Shown: positions 1-8,355 of the stretch, piece after piece
How positions within the stretch are numbered: the first letter of the stretch is position 1
Layout of the letters: every line of letters begins with the position of its first letter
Source of the DNA: JAEZBP01 sp963832725
Lineage (GTDB): Bacteria > Myxococcota_A > Polyangia > Polyangiales > Sandaracinaceae
Direction of reading: 5' to 3'
Assembly: GCA_963832725.1 (NCBI GenBank)
Contig: CAWHVG010000003.1
Coordinates: forward strand, 1,798,001-1,862,000
Length of the DNA: 64,000 nucleotides
Made by a program: the position numbers and the translations under genes
Notes under the pieces: generated by a model
What the model was told of the DNA's origin: nothing
What the model saw: only the letters and a program-made list of their open reading frames with translations
The model's database searches: none

Positions 1-1
1 C

Positions 2-364
2 GTGGTGGGCAAGCAGCTCGACCTGGCGGCGATCGAACGGGTCGCCCGCGAGGCGAGCGAGGTCGGCGTCCCGCTCATGGTGCACTGGATCATCGGCCTG
101 CCCGGCGAGACGCTGGACGAAGTCGAGCGCACGCTCGAGACGGCCCTCTCGCTGCACCGGCGCTTCGGCGCCTGGCCGGCGGTGCAGTTCGCGACGCCGC
201 TGCCGGGCACGCGCCTGGCGCAGGGCCGCACGCTGCCTGTGGTGGACGACTGGGGCCCCTGCTTCCAGACCGCGCCCACCCAGCCCGGCGCGGTGGACGC
301 GGCGGCGCTTCGCAACGCCCGCCGGGCGTTCGAGCAGCGGCTGCAGCCATCGAGCCGCTCGTGA
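2..364 (+). CDS. Radical SAM protein, C-terminal part (5' truncated by the window)
   Basis: Only the last 120 residues are present. They contain the segment IIGLPGETLDEVERTL, the usual glycine/proline loop followed by a helix late in the TIM barrel of radical SAM enzymes. The CxxxCxxC cluster motif would lie upstream of the window. The reading frame is open to the first base, so the first codon seen is not a start. The next gene, 42 bp downstream on the same strand, is also radical-SAM-like, so the two probably form an operon. Substrate unknown. Confidence 0.7.
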   Translation: MVGKQLDLAAIERVAREASEVGVPLMVHWIIGLPGETLDEVERTLETALSLHRRFGAWPAVQFATPLPGTRLAQGRTLPVVDDWGPCFQTAPTQPGAVDAAALRNARRAFEQRLQPSSRS

Positions 365-406
365 TCGGCCGGTGCGCGCCGTCGACTCTGGTGTAGCGTT
401 CCCCTC

Positions 407-1123
407 GTGAGTCGGGCACCGGACACTGCGCACCTCGTTTGGGATGGCAGCGCCGAGAGCTGGCCGGCGCTGCTCGAACGCGCGCCGGCGGGGGTGGCGT
501 TCGAGCGGCCGCCGACCGGTGCGCGCTTGGCAGAAGCGGCCGGCGCCGGAGTGCGCGAGAGCCTCTTCTGGCTCCACGGCCCCACGCCCGAGGTCCACGA
601 CTGGCACACGGAGCCCGGATCGTTTCAGGCCACGCTGCGGGCCGTCGCCGCCGCCCGGAGCCACGGCATGACGGTGGCGGTCGCGTCGCGGATCTCGCGG
701 AGCAACGCCCGGGTGCTGGTGGGGATGCCCGGCCTGCTCGAGAGCGCGGGCGTCGCGCTGTGGGCGTTGCTGTGGCCGCGGGGCTCGGAGGACCCACTCT
801 TCACGGCCCGGGTCCCTCGGCTCGGGCTCGGTCTCCCGCCCGCGCTCGCCGCCATCGACCGCGCGCGACGCCTCGGCCTCGACGCGCGGCCAATCGGCGC
901 GCCGCTCTGCGCGCTCGGCCCCTTCGCGGTCCGCGCGCTGCCGTCCGCTCCTCGCAGCTACGCGGGCCGCTGCCAGCCCTGCGCGGCCCGGGCGCGCTGC
1001 CCCGGCGTGGACGCGGCGTACCTCTCACGCTTCGGCGAGGGCGAGCTGCGGACCTTGGAGAGGGCCGCGGAGGCCAGCGACGGGTCCGGGTTGGCCGCGC
1101 TGGCGACCAGCGTCGACCGCTGA
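407..1123 (+). CDS. Radical-SAM-fold protein lacking the N-terminal cluster motif, with a C-terminal Cys cluster
   Basis: 238 residues from a GTG. The middle part (LFWLHGPTPEVHDWHTEPGS, then a segment with RISRSNARVLVGM) reads like the strand/helix pattern of radical SAM barrels, but there is no CxxxCxxC in the N-terminal third. The only Cys cluster is near the C-terminus (CQPCAARARCPG), like the auxiliary cluster or SPASM-type tail of peptide-modifying radical SAM enzymes. It directly follows another radical SAM gene and may be its partner or a degenerate paralogue. The start lacks a clear ribosome-binding site. Function unknown. Confidence 0.6.
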   Translation: MSRAPDTAHLVWDGSAESWPALLERAPAGVAFERPPTGARLAEAAGAGVRESLFWLHGPTPEVHDWHTEPGSFQATLRAVAAARSHGMTVAVASRISRSNARVLVGMPGLLESAGVALWALLWPRGSEDPLFTARVPRLGLGLPPALAAIDRARRLGLDARPIGAPLCALGPFAVRALPSAPRSYAGRCQPCAARARCPGVDAAYLSRFGEGELRTLERAAEASDGSGLAALATSVDR

Positions 1124-1136
1124 GACCGAGCAGCGG

Positions 1137-2945
1137 TCAGTGCCCGGAACCGTGCGAGCCGAAGATGGCTTCACCGCCGACGATGTCCTGGTCGCCACCG
1201 TGCGGCTCGGGCGGTGCTTCCCCTATGTTGTGGTGCTCCCGTACCGGCGGCGTGTCCGGCTGCTCGACCGGATGCGGCGTCGGCGGGGTGGCGGGCTGGC
1301 TTCCTGCTTGCTCTCGCTGACCGCCGCGGTAACGGGACGCGTGGCGATGCGAGGAGGACGACGCTCCCCCTTCCTGCTCCATCCTCAGCTCGATGCGCTG
1401 GGGCACCATGAACGACCGCTCTTCGGTGGCCGTCACCCAGCCGTCCGCGCGCGCCTCGATGTGGTGGATGGTCGGACCCTCGCCCGCCGTCGGCTGCGGA
1501 TCGCGCGGCATGTCGGCGTCGAAGGGCGGGTGGCCGTAGGGCACGTTGTCGACCCAGAGCTGGGCCCCGTCCGGCCCCTCGACCGTGATCTGGATGCGAA
1601 CCGAAGGCTGCGTCGAGGGGATCTCCGGCGGCTGCTGAACTGCGACGGCCGCGGGCTGCGCCTCGTTCGGTGCCGGCGCGGTCGGCGTGGATGGTGGGTC
1701 GGCCGGAGGATCCGCCGGCGCCGGATCGTCGGTCGGGCCCGCGTTGACGTGGTGCTCCTCCGTCGTCTCCGTCCCTCCCGACGTCGAGAACGCGACCACG
1801 GTGCCCGCGATGCCGCCGGCGATGGCCAACAACGCCACGATGCCGATGACCATGAAGAGCCCCTTCGAGGAGCTGCCGCTGCCGCTCTCCGAGTAGGCGG
1901 CCATGCCCGGCGCCGAGCCGCCGGGCGACGACTGCAGGTAGGCGGTCCCGGTCGGGGTCATCGCCGGCCCGCTGCTCTGGGAGAGCACGCTCGGCCCGCG
2001 GCTGGCGGTGCTCGGCGCGTTCTCCGCCATCACGGGGGCGTCGTTGACGCCGCGGAAGGGCTCGAGGGCTGCGCGAACCTCGTCGCAGCTGGAGAAGCGC
2101 TGGTTGCGATCCTTCGCCAGCATCCGGTTGACGATCTCCTGCAGCTGCGGCGGGACGTCCGGCCGGTAGTGCACGAGCGGCGGGGGCGGCTCCGTACAGA
2201 TCTTCAAGACGAGCATCGGGTAGGACTCGTCGTCGAAGGGGTACTGCCGCGTCAGCGCCTGGAAGAGGATCACCCCGAGCGAGTAGATGTCCGCCCGCGG
2301 ATCGATGTCCTTCTTCCCCTGACACTGCTCGGGCGCCATGTAGTAGGGCGTCCCGAGGGCGGTGCCGGTCTGGGTCAAGCTCCGGTTCTCGGAGCCGGTG
2401 TCCGCGATCTTGGAGATGCCGAAGTCCAGCACCTTGGCGAAGTTCGGGTCGCCCGAGCGCTCGATCAAATAGATGTTCTCGGGCTTCAGGTCGCGGTGGA
2501 CGATGCCCTTGGCGTGGGCGGCCGCCAGCGCGTCGCAGACCTGCGACATGATGTGGACCGTCTTGCCCAGGGGCTGGGGTCCCTCGCGCTCGATGTCGGC
2601 GGCCCAGTCCCGCCCATTGAGGAACTCGAGCACCATGTAGGCCGCGCCGTCCGGCAGCGAGCCCATGTCGGTGACCTCGACGATGTTCGGGTGCCCGATC
2701 GAGTTGGCCGCCTCGGCCTCGCGGCGGAAGCGGGCGACAATCTCCGGGTTGTGGGCGAACTGCGCGTGAAGGACCTTGATGGCCACCCGGCGCTTGATGC
2801 CGGTGTGCTCGCCTTCGTAGACGGAGCCCATGCCGCCGTCGCCGAGCTTTCGCAGGATGCGGTAACGATCCTGCAACACCATCCCGAGGCGCGGGTCTTG
2901 GTTGGTCTGGGCCGGCTGAGGTTCCATGGATGCTCCGAATGACAA
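1137..2945 (-). CDS. Transmembrane Ser/Thr protein kinase with PEGA-like periplasmic tail
   Basis: 602 residues. The kinase domain spans about residues 28-300: glycine loop GDGGMGSVYEGEH (36-47), VAIK lysine at 57, catalytic HRDLKPEN, DFGISK, and the activation segment GTPYYMAPEQ. A Gly/Ser/Pro-rich juxtamembrane stretch leads to one transmembrane helix (LFMVIGIVALLAIAGGIAGT, about 363-385). Outside lies a Pro/Ala-rich linker and a PEGA-like beta domain (AQLWVDNVPYGHPPFD). The end is His/Ser/Gly-rich and finishes FGSHGSGH. An in-frame ATG at codon 7 is an alternative start. The architecture is typical of myxobacterial Hanks-type kinases that couple an envelope sensor to cytoplasmic phosphorylation. 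Ligand and target cannot be inferred. Confidence 0.95.
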   Translation of the reverse strand: MSFGASMEPQPAQTNQDPRLGMVLQDRYRILRKLGDGGMGSVYEGEHTGIKRRVAIKVLHAQFAHNPEIVARFRREAEAANSIGHPNIVEVTDMGSLPDGAAYMVLEFLNGRDWAADIEREGPQPLGKTVHIMSQVCDALAAAHAKGIVHRDLKPENIYLIERSGDPNFAKVLDFGISKIADTGSENRSLTQTGTALGTPYYMAPEQCQGKKDIDPRADIYSLGVILFQALTRQYPFDDESYPMLVLKICTEPPPPLVHYRPDVPPQLQEIVNRMLAKDRNQRFSSCDEVRAALEPFRGVNDAPVMAENAPSTASRGPSVLSQSSGPAMTPTGTAYLQSSPGGSAPGMAAYSESGSGSSSKGLFMVIGIVALLAIAGGIAGTVVAFSTSGGTETTEEHHVNAGPTDDPAPADPPADPPSTPTAPAPNEAQPAAVAVQQPPEIPSTQPSVRIQITVEGPDGAQLWVDNVPYGHPPFDADMPRDPQPTAGEGPTIHHIEARADGWVTATEERSFMVPQRIELRMEQEGGASSSSHRHASRYRGGQREQAGSQPATPPTPHPVEQPDTPPVREHHNIGEAPPEPHGGDQDIVGGEAIFGSHGSGH

Positions 2946-3056
2946 CGGTACGGAATCGTGGGGCGTTCGGCAACGGCGGGAGAGCCCCCGGCACGAATGC
3001 GAGCCCTCTATCGGCGCGAGCCACCCATTCGGTACCTCCCCGCCGCCGATCGCCCC

Positions 3057-3536
3057 TCAGGTCGGCGGTCTCGTCCCGTTGAAACGCTGAACGTTCGCAC
3101 AGGTGTCGAGCACCCCGCAGTCGGGGTCGTGGTTGGTCATCGGCCGGTATACGAGCTGCCCCTGGAGGGTGTCCCCGCTCAGATCCGCATCGAGCTCGAG
3201 GGTGTAGGTGTAGGTGCAGTTGCCCTGCCGCCCGGAGTTGGTCCCGATGAGGTCCGCCTGCACGTGGGAGCCGCCGACGTTTCCGGTGAACGTGCTCCGA
3301 CCGACGGTGGCGGTGAGCCCAGCGCCCCATAGCCCCTGGACGTCGAGGGTGACGCTGCCGCCGCTCTGTGTGACGACGACCGGGATGCCACTCTGGGTGG
3401 CGCCATCGGTCCAGCCGCTGATGTTGCAGTCGTTGGCCTCGTTGGTGGTGGCCACGGTGTAGTTGCCGGCGACGTCCGCCGGCGCGCAGCCGACCGCCAG
3501 CATCGAGAGCCCCACGAGCCCGAGCACGATACGCAT
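3057..3536 (-). CDS. Small lipoprotein of unknown function
   Basis: About 159 residues with a lipoprotein signal: MRIVLG, a hydrophobic core and the lipobox LAVGC. The ATG at 3536 is preferred over the in-frame GTG six bases upstream because GGAGGT sits four bases before it. The mature part is Thr/Gly/Asn-rich with four later cysteines and looks like a small beta-sandwich. No family recognised. It is divergent from the next gene and probably outer-membrane anchored. Confidence 0.75.
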   Translation of the reverse strand: MRIVLGLVGLSMLAVGCAPADVAGNYTVATTNEANDCNISGWTDGATQSGIPVVVTQSGGSVTLDVQGLWGAGLTATVGRSTFTGNVGGSHVQADLIGTNSGRQGNCTYTYTLELDADLSGDTLQGQLVYRPMTNHDPDCGVLDTCANVQRFNGTRPPT

Positions 3537-3624
3537 GAGCACCTCCGCGGGGCCGAGGGTACCGGAGCTGCCGAGCGAGGGCGAGACGCTTCACCCGCGG
3601 GCCGGGCCGTGGCAGCCTGTCTCC

Positions 3625-5443
3625 GTGCCGCTTCCCCCGCTCCTCTTCGCTGCGCACGGCGACCGCGCTCGGAGCTGGGCCGACGTGGTCCGCCGCTCGC
3701 GCGATCTGGCCCTCTTCGCGGCCATCGATCTATCCGCCGGAGGCGTGGAAGGGCTGCAGGAGGCGCTCGAGGCCAAGCCGGACGCGGCCGTCGCCGTGTG
3801 GGCGAAGGGACCGCTGGAAGCGGCGCGCCTGGCCGAACGGCTGCTGGAGCACGCCGGCCCCGCCATCCTGCACCCGGCGCCTGCCCGCGCGCCGCTCGGG
3901 GACGGCGTCCAGGTCACCCACGGCTGGCTCACGCTCTCGGGCATCTCTGCGCTCGAGCGGCTCTTCGCCTCGCCCAGCGAGCGCCCCGAGTCGGTGCGGC
4001 TGCGTGTGCGTGGGCTGCCCGAAGGCCCCGGAACCGGGCTGGCGCCGGCGCTCTACCAGGCGCTGACCGTCGTGCATCGTTTCGGGCGGCAGATCCGGGT
4101 CACGCGCGCGCTCCTCGACGACGAGCAGCACATCGCGGTGAGCCTCGACGTCGACGCAGTGCCCTGGCGGGTGGAGGTAGCGGCGCGCAAGGGGCCGGAG
4201 CTTCACCTGGCGGTCCGCACCGCGACCGGCGACTACGTCTACCGCGCGGACGCGGTGTCCGAGAGCCTCGAGCGTTCGAGCGCCGAGCCACGGGCGATCC
4301 CCGCCGCGCCTTGGGCGGAGCGTTGCCTGCGTCAGATCGCGAGCCCGGCGGCCGGGGGCGATCTGAGCGACGCGCGCGCCACGCGGGCGCTGGTGGACGC
4401 GGTGGAGCTGGCGCTCGAGAGGCGCCTGCCGCCGACGCCCTTCGCGCGCGGCCTGCGCGAGGCCACCGCCGCCATCGTGCCGGAGATGTCCGGCTCGTTC
4501 CGGATCCCGGCGGGGCACGAGCTCGACGCGCTCGAGTCGGACGCGCTGGCGCGGATCGGGCTCGAAGGCGACGTCCCGGACGCACCACCGCTCCGGCCCA
4601 CGCCACCACCCGAGCTGCCGCTGCCGCCCGAGGTCATCGCCTACCAGCTCGAGCTGCGACCCGCCGTCATGGTGAGCGCCTCGCGGCAGGACGCGGAGCG
4701 GATCGCCACGCAGCTCCCGGGCGTGGTGCTGCGGCGCGTGCGCGAAGCCACCGCGACCACGCCGGGCCCCTTCGGCGAGCGCGGGGAGCCGTGGATCGAG
4801 CTCTACGCCGCACGCGATGGGGACACGGCCCACAGGCTGGCGGCGCTGGCGGAGGGCGACGCGATGGAGCTCGCGTCGAGCCTCGGTGCGGTGCTCGGCT
4901 ACCCGGCCTGCTGCGTGCAAGGGTTCGTCGCGCAGCTCGACGCGACCGACGAGAGCGAGAACCGCTACGCCGTCGCGGCGCGCACTGCGTTCGGGCCCGG
5001 GCTGTGGCCGGCGCTCCTGGACGACACCTCGCTCGGGATCCTGCCCCACGTGCCGTGCACCTATCGCTGCGAGCGCTCGCGGGAGCAGGCGACGGCCCTT
5101 CTCGACGCGCTCGCCGACGAGGACCCGCCGCTCTCGGACGCCCTCGTCGGCTACCTCGGCGGCCCGGTGCTCTACTTCGATCGCGAACACCAGAATCCGC
5201 TTCCGCGGCACGGTCAGCGAGGGCGGCATCGGCTACCGGAGCGCCGCCCTCCCCTGGCGCAGCACCATGGGCTTCGCTCGGTTGGCCGGAGTCATCGCCC
5301 GCGGCGACCGGATCGCGCTCGGCGCAGGAGCGCTGACGGTGTTCGCCGGAGACACGAGGCTGCTGACGATGGAGCGGACCGATCCCGGGCTCGGGATCGT
5401 CCTGCCCTTCGGCGCGATGCCGGCGGACGAAGACGGCAGGTAG
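3625..5443 (+). CDS. Two-part protein with C-terminal DUF483-like Cys domain (apparent frameshift near 5195)
   Basis: The gene starts at GTG 3625 (VPLPPLLFAAHGD) and, with one surplus base removed, encodes about 605 residues. The first 380 residues form an alpha/beta domain of unknown family (RSWADVVRRSRDLALFAAID) followed by a Pro-rich linker. The C-terminal part carries GYPACCVQGF and PHVPCTYRCERS, the paired Cys motifs of DUF483-like proteins. Reading is clean to EHQ near 5192. There the sequence GAATC replaces an expected GATC, and the product continues one frame over (IRFRGTVSEGGIGYRS) to a stop at 5443. It is convergent with the Hxs locus; whether it acts with that locus is unknown. Cluster or metal binding is plausible but unproven. 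Confidence 0.7.
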
Positions 5444-5528
5444 CCGCTGGCACCGGCCACCGCGCCGTGGAGGCGACGCGGTCGCGGGCCGCGGATCACG
5501 CGGCGGCGAGGGACGGAGATCGGCCTCG

Positions 5529-5546
5529 CGTGCGGCGCGCCGCACG
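5529..5546. terminator. 18-bp perfect palindrome between convergent genes
   Basis: CGTGCGGCGCGCCGCACG is perfectly self-complementary and lies between the stop of the DUF483-like gene (5443) and the stop of hxsA (5564). There is no T-tract, so a bidirectional intrinsic terminator is only a guess from position and symmetry. Confidence 0.4.
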
Positions 5547-5563
5547 GCGAGAGACGCCGGTGC

Positions 5564-5875
5564 TCACCAGCTGCCGTGGCTGCCGTGGCTGCCGTGCGAG
5601 CCGTGGCTGCCGTGGCTGCCGTGCGAGCCATGGCTGCCGTGGCTGCCGTGCGAGCCGTGGCTACCGTGGCTGCCGTGCGAGCCATGGCTGCCGTGGCTGC
5701 CGTGACTGCAGTGCTGCCCGGGAGGCACGAGTCCTCCGTCCGGCGACAGCTCCGCCGTATCGGCGTTCTCCCGCGCGCGGTCGGAGATCGCACGCTGGTC
5801 GGCGTCCAACACGCCCGCCGCCCTTCGGGTGAAGGTCGGGAGCTCTTCGTCGTCCTGGCGCACGTTTTTGGCCAT
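5564..5875 (-). CDS. hxsA: HxsA: His-Xaa-Ser repeat precursor peptide
   Basis: 103 residues. The N-terminal half is a charged leader-like region (MAKNVRQDDEELPTF) ending VPPGQHC. The C-terminal half is HCS followed by 15 consecutive His-Gly-Ser triplets and a terminal Trp. This is the defining architecture of HxsA, the presumed substrate in His-Xaa-Ser radical SAM systems, and a radical SAM gene of HxsB type lies directly upstream on the same strand. A good ribosome-binding site (GGAGAGAGGG) precedes the ATG. No signal peptide is evident. The core would be the site of post-translational modification; the chemistry is not known from sequence. The repeat is unusually uniform, with Gly in every X position after the first unit. 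Confidence 0.88.
   Translation of the reverse strand: MAKNVRQDDEELPTFTRRAAGVLDADQRAISDRARENADTAELSPDGGLVPPGQHCSHGSHGSHGSHGSHGSHGSHGSHGSHGSHGSHGSHGSHGSHGSHGSW
5570..5713 (-). repeat. Tandem 9-bp His-x-Ser codon repeat inside hxsA (16 units)
   Basis: There are sixteen 9-bp units: fifteen encode His-Gly-Ser and the most N-terminal encodes His-Cys-Ser. On the plus strand most units read gctgccgtg. Units with cga in place of gct recur every third unit through most of the array, giving a 27-bp higher-order period that suggests growth by duplication of three-triplet blocks. Confidence 0.95.
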
Positions 5876-5943
5876 GGATGCCCTCTCTCCGGACGCCAGT
5901 CTAGCGCGACCCGGCCCCCGCTGTCACGAGGGTGTCGTCCGAT

Positions 5944-6084
5944 AGCGGCGGAATAGCCCACCGCGCGTTGGCGGCCCCAATATCCCAGCCGCCCTCCGGC
6001 GGCCCCAATACCCCAGCTCCGGCAGCCCGAACACCCCAGATCGGGCGGCCGAATAGCCCGGCCGCCTCCGGCGACCCGAATCCC
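5944..6084 (-). repeat. G-rich imperfect repeats in the hxsB-hxsA spacer
   Basis: The spacer between hxsB and hxsA holds five to six degenerate copies of a motif that reads GGCCCCAATACCCCAG on the plus strand, spaced roughly 20-30 bp. In the transcript (minus strand) this gives runs such as CTGGGGTATTGGGG, so the hxsA leader is G-rich and could fold into G-quadruplex or stem structures. No ORF or known riboswitch is recognised. Confidence 0.55.
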
Positions 6085-7585
6085 TCAGCCGCCCTCGGGG
6101 GAGTGGAGGAAGTGCTCGCGGCTGCGGTTGGTGGTCCAGCGATCGAAGATCTCGAGCGTCTCGGGATCCCCCTCGGCGAGCTTCTCGAAGAGGTAGTCCT
6201 GGATGCCCTTGTGGACGGCGCAGATGTTCGACTCGCGCATGCGGCCGAAGATGCTGCCCTGCGTCCGGTGATTGTGGGTGGTCTGGATGCCGCAGTACGG
6301 GTTGTAGGTGCAGCTCACGCAGTCCGGCTGGCTGTCGAGGTTCGACGCGATCACCATCGCGCGCACGGTCGGATGCCCGACGATGTCGCGGTAGCTGCTC
6401 TCGTTCACGTGGCCGAGGCGGAAGCTGTCGTCGCCCTGCGCGGCCAGCATGCGGCCCTCGTCACAGCTGTAGACGTTCCCGTCGTAGCTGTAGGCCAGCA
6501 TGCCCGACGCCGGCGCCGGCGGGGCTGCGGATGTCGAGGAAGTTCGGGTCCTCGCCGCGCAGGATCTTCGTCAGGAAGATCGCCGCGTAGCGCTCGACCA
6601 TCTGCACGCCCTTCTTGTTGAGCTCGATGATGTAGTCGGTCGCCTTGCGGTAGAACTCGTGGTACTCGCGCCGCGGATACTCGACCATCTTGGCCGTCTT
6701 CTCCGCGAACCCGAAGGGATCGATCGGCCTCAGGAAGAGCGCGCCGCAGCCGAGATCGGCGTAGGTGTCGACGATCTCCTCGTAGCGGGGCAGCGCCGCG
6801 CGCGTCGTCGTGAGCAGCGCTTCGACGTGGTAGAGCGAGGGGTCGAGTCCGCGCTCGATGTAGCCCTCGTTGATGCGCCGAATCCAGTGCGACGAGGCGT
6901 CGAACGCGCTCAGCGTGGGGAGCTTGCGCTGCTTGTCGTGCAGGTCCTTCGGACCGTCGATGCTGGTGCAGATCTGCACCTTGTGGTCGAGCAGGAAGGC
7001 GAGCTTCTCCTCGTTCATCATGGCCAGGTTGCTGACCATCGTGAGCTCGAGCGTCTTGCCGATGCTCTCGTTGCGGCGCTTGGCCTCCTCGATGACGTAC
7101 TGGACGACCTCCCAGTTCACCAGCGGCTCGCCGCCCTGGAACTCGATGGTCACGCCGGGGCTGGTCGACGCGAAGACGATGTCGAGCGCCTTGTCGGCCG
7201 TCTCGCGCGTCATGTCCGTGTGGACCGCGTCCATGTTCGCCCGCGAGGCGTGGCAGTAGACGCAGGTCTCGTTGCAGCGCAGCGTGACCACGAAGACGTG
7301 GAGGTTCGGACCGTAGCCGAGGAAGCGCTTGCGGGCGGCGATCATGTCGCGGCCCTTGGCCTCGTCGTAGGTGGCGCGCAGGAAGTTGTTCTCGCTCAGC
7401 CGCGTTTCGAGCGGACTGCCCTCCTCGACGGCGCCGCGCGCGTAGCGGCCGAACTCGTCGTCCGTCAGCACCAGCCAGCGGCCCTCGAGGTTCGTGATCA
7501 GCGTCTTGTCGGGACCGAGGCGCCGGAAGCGGAAGAACGCCTGGCTCTCGGTGTCGAGCTCCTTGGACAGGTCGACCAACTGCAC
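6085..7585 (-). CDS. hxsB: HxsB: His-Xaa-Ser system radical SAM maturase (apparent frameshift near 6504)
   Basis: About 499 residues once one surplus base at the CCC run 6503-6505 is removed. The start is GTG 7585, one base after the preceding stop, with GGGGAGGG just upstream. The N-terminal part (FFRFRRLGPDKTLITNLEGR) is a recognition-type domain. The radical SAM core has CNETCVYCH (CxxxCxxC), then EFQGGEPL and STSIDGPKDLH-type segments (ICTSIDGPKDLHDKQR). The segment IRSPAGAGVG is followed, after the frame change, by MLAYSYDGNVYSCDEGRML and the C-terminal SPASM-like cysteines CVSCTYNPYCGIQ. This order matches HxsB. It lies upstream of hxsA and downstream of hxsD, so it most likely modifies the HGS repeats. 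Confidence 0.88.
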
Positions 7586-7586
7586 G

Positions 7587-7806
7587 TCAAAGCCCTCCCC
7601 GGCCTTCGATGCTCAGGCCGAGCGCGTAATTCGCCAGCTCGTCCGCGATGCGCCGCTCCCGCTCGGGCGTCTTGCCGCTGACGCGGACGAGCCAATGCTG
7701 TTCCTCGTCTTCCCGCTCGATGCTCGCGAAGCCCGCGTAGACCTCGACGGCCTTCTCGAGGTGCTCGCCTTTGTAGATCTGCGCGGTGGAAACGGACCTC
7801 CCTCAC
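7587..7806 (-). CDS. Small Hxs-locus protein, about 72 residues (apparent frameshift)
   Basis: A GTG at 7806 overlaps the hxsD stop as GTGA. The first residues read MREVRFHR. One frame over, near 7775-7790, the sequence becomes QIYKGEHLEKAVEVYAGF and continues through SGKTPERERRIADELANY to a TGA at 7587, one base before hxsB. The tight packing and the uninterrupted second part argue for a real gene carrying one surplus base. The C-terminal DELANYALGLSIE faintly resembles the LNDYxLRE-type motif of HxsD proteins, so it may be an HxsD-like accessory subunit or peptide-binding partner. Not a family recognised with certainty. Confidence 0.55.
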
Positions 7807-8301
7807 GCGCCCTCCCCCTCACTCGAGGCGGGCTCGTCGCCGGGCTCGTCCTTCTTCTTGTACTTCTCCTCCCAGCTCATCGCGATCCCGAGCGGATCCT
7901 CGAAGGCCTCGTCGGTGAAGTCGAAGCTCTCGAGATCCTCGAGGCTGGGCGGGCCCATGGCGCCGGCGATGGCCTGCAGGGTCACCGCCTCGATCTGGGC
8001 GCGGTTGGCCTGGGTGATCTCGATGGCGCCACGCGGCGCTCAGGAGCTCGTTGGCCAGCTCGCCGACGAACACGCGGAGCTGCGCTTCGAGGTCGTCTTC
8101 CGGCGCCTTGGGCGCGAGGACGATCCGCAGCTTCTCTGGCTCGGGCCGGTCGAGCAGCACGTAGCAGCGGTCGATGAAGACGTAGGCGGCGCCGTAGACC
8201 GCCTCCAGCGGGTAGAGGCCCGCGTCGACGTCGACGACGGCGCGGCCTTCGTCCGTGTCCACGTGGGCCAGGTTTTCGGGGAAGCCTTCGAGTGTGCTCA
8301 T
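7803..8301 (-). CDS. hxsD: HxsD-like protein of the His-Xaa-Ser system (apparent frameshift near 8030)
   Basis: About 165 residues from ATG 8301. The segment DVDAGLYPLEAVYGAAYVFI followed by a strand-rich stretch and VFVGELANELLSAAWR matches the small HxsD family, which ends in a LLNDYxLRE-like motif. Immediately after AAWR the frame changes by one surplus base, and ITQANRAQIEAVTLQAIAGA continues with an acidic/Lys-rich tail (SWEEKYKKKDEPGDEP). The tail is longer than in usual HxsD proteins (around 100 residues). It is the first gene of the hxsD-small-hxsB-hxsA set. HxsC, the second radical SAM protein found in many Hxs loci, is not seen. Confidence 0.7.
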
Positions 8302-8355
8302 CGGAGCCGGATCAGTAACACGGAAGGGGGGCCCCTCGCATCGGCGCGCGTGCGT

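Noticed and set aside
1140..2942. Long plus-strand ORF opposite the kinase, and many similar long antisense ORFs
   Set aside because: They are GC-rich shadows with Arg/Ala/Gly/Pro-biased sequence and no recognisable domains, opposite genes with clear families.
5193..5197. Programmed ribosomal frameshifting
   Set aside because: No slippery heptamer or downstream structure is common to the sites, unrelated genes are hit, and the same GATTC/GAATC change recurs.
5570..5713. CRISPR or microsatellite without coding role
   Set aside because: The 9-bp units stay in frame, encode His-Gly-Ser, have a ribosome-binding site upstream and sit next to hxsB and hxsD.
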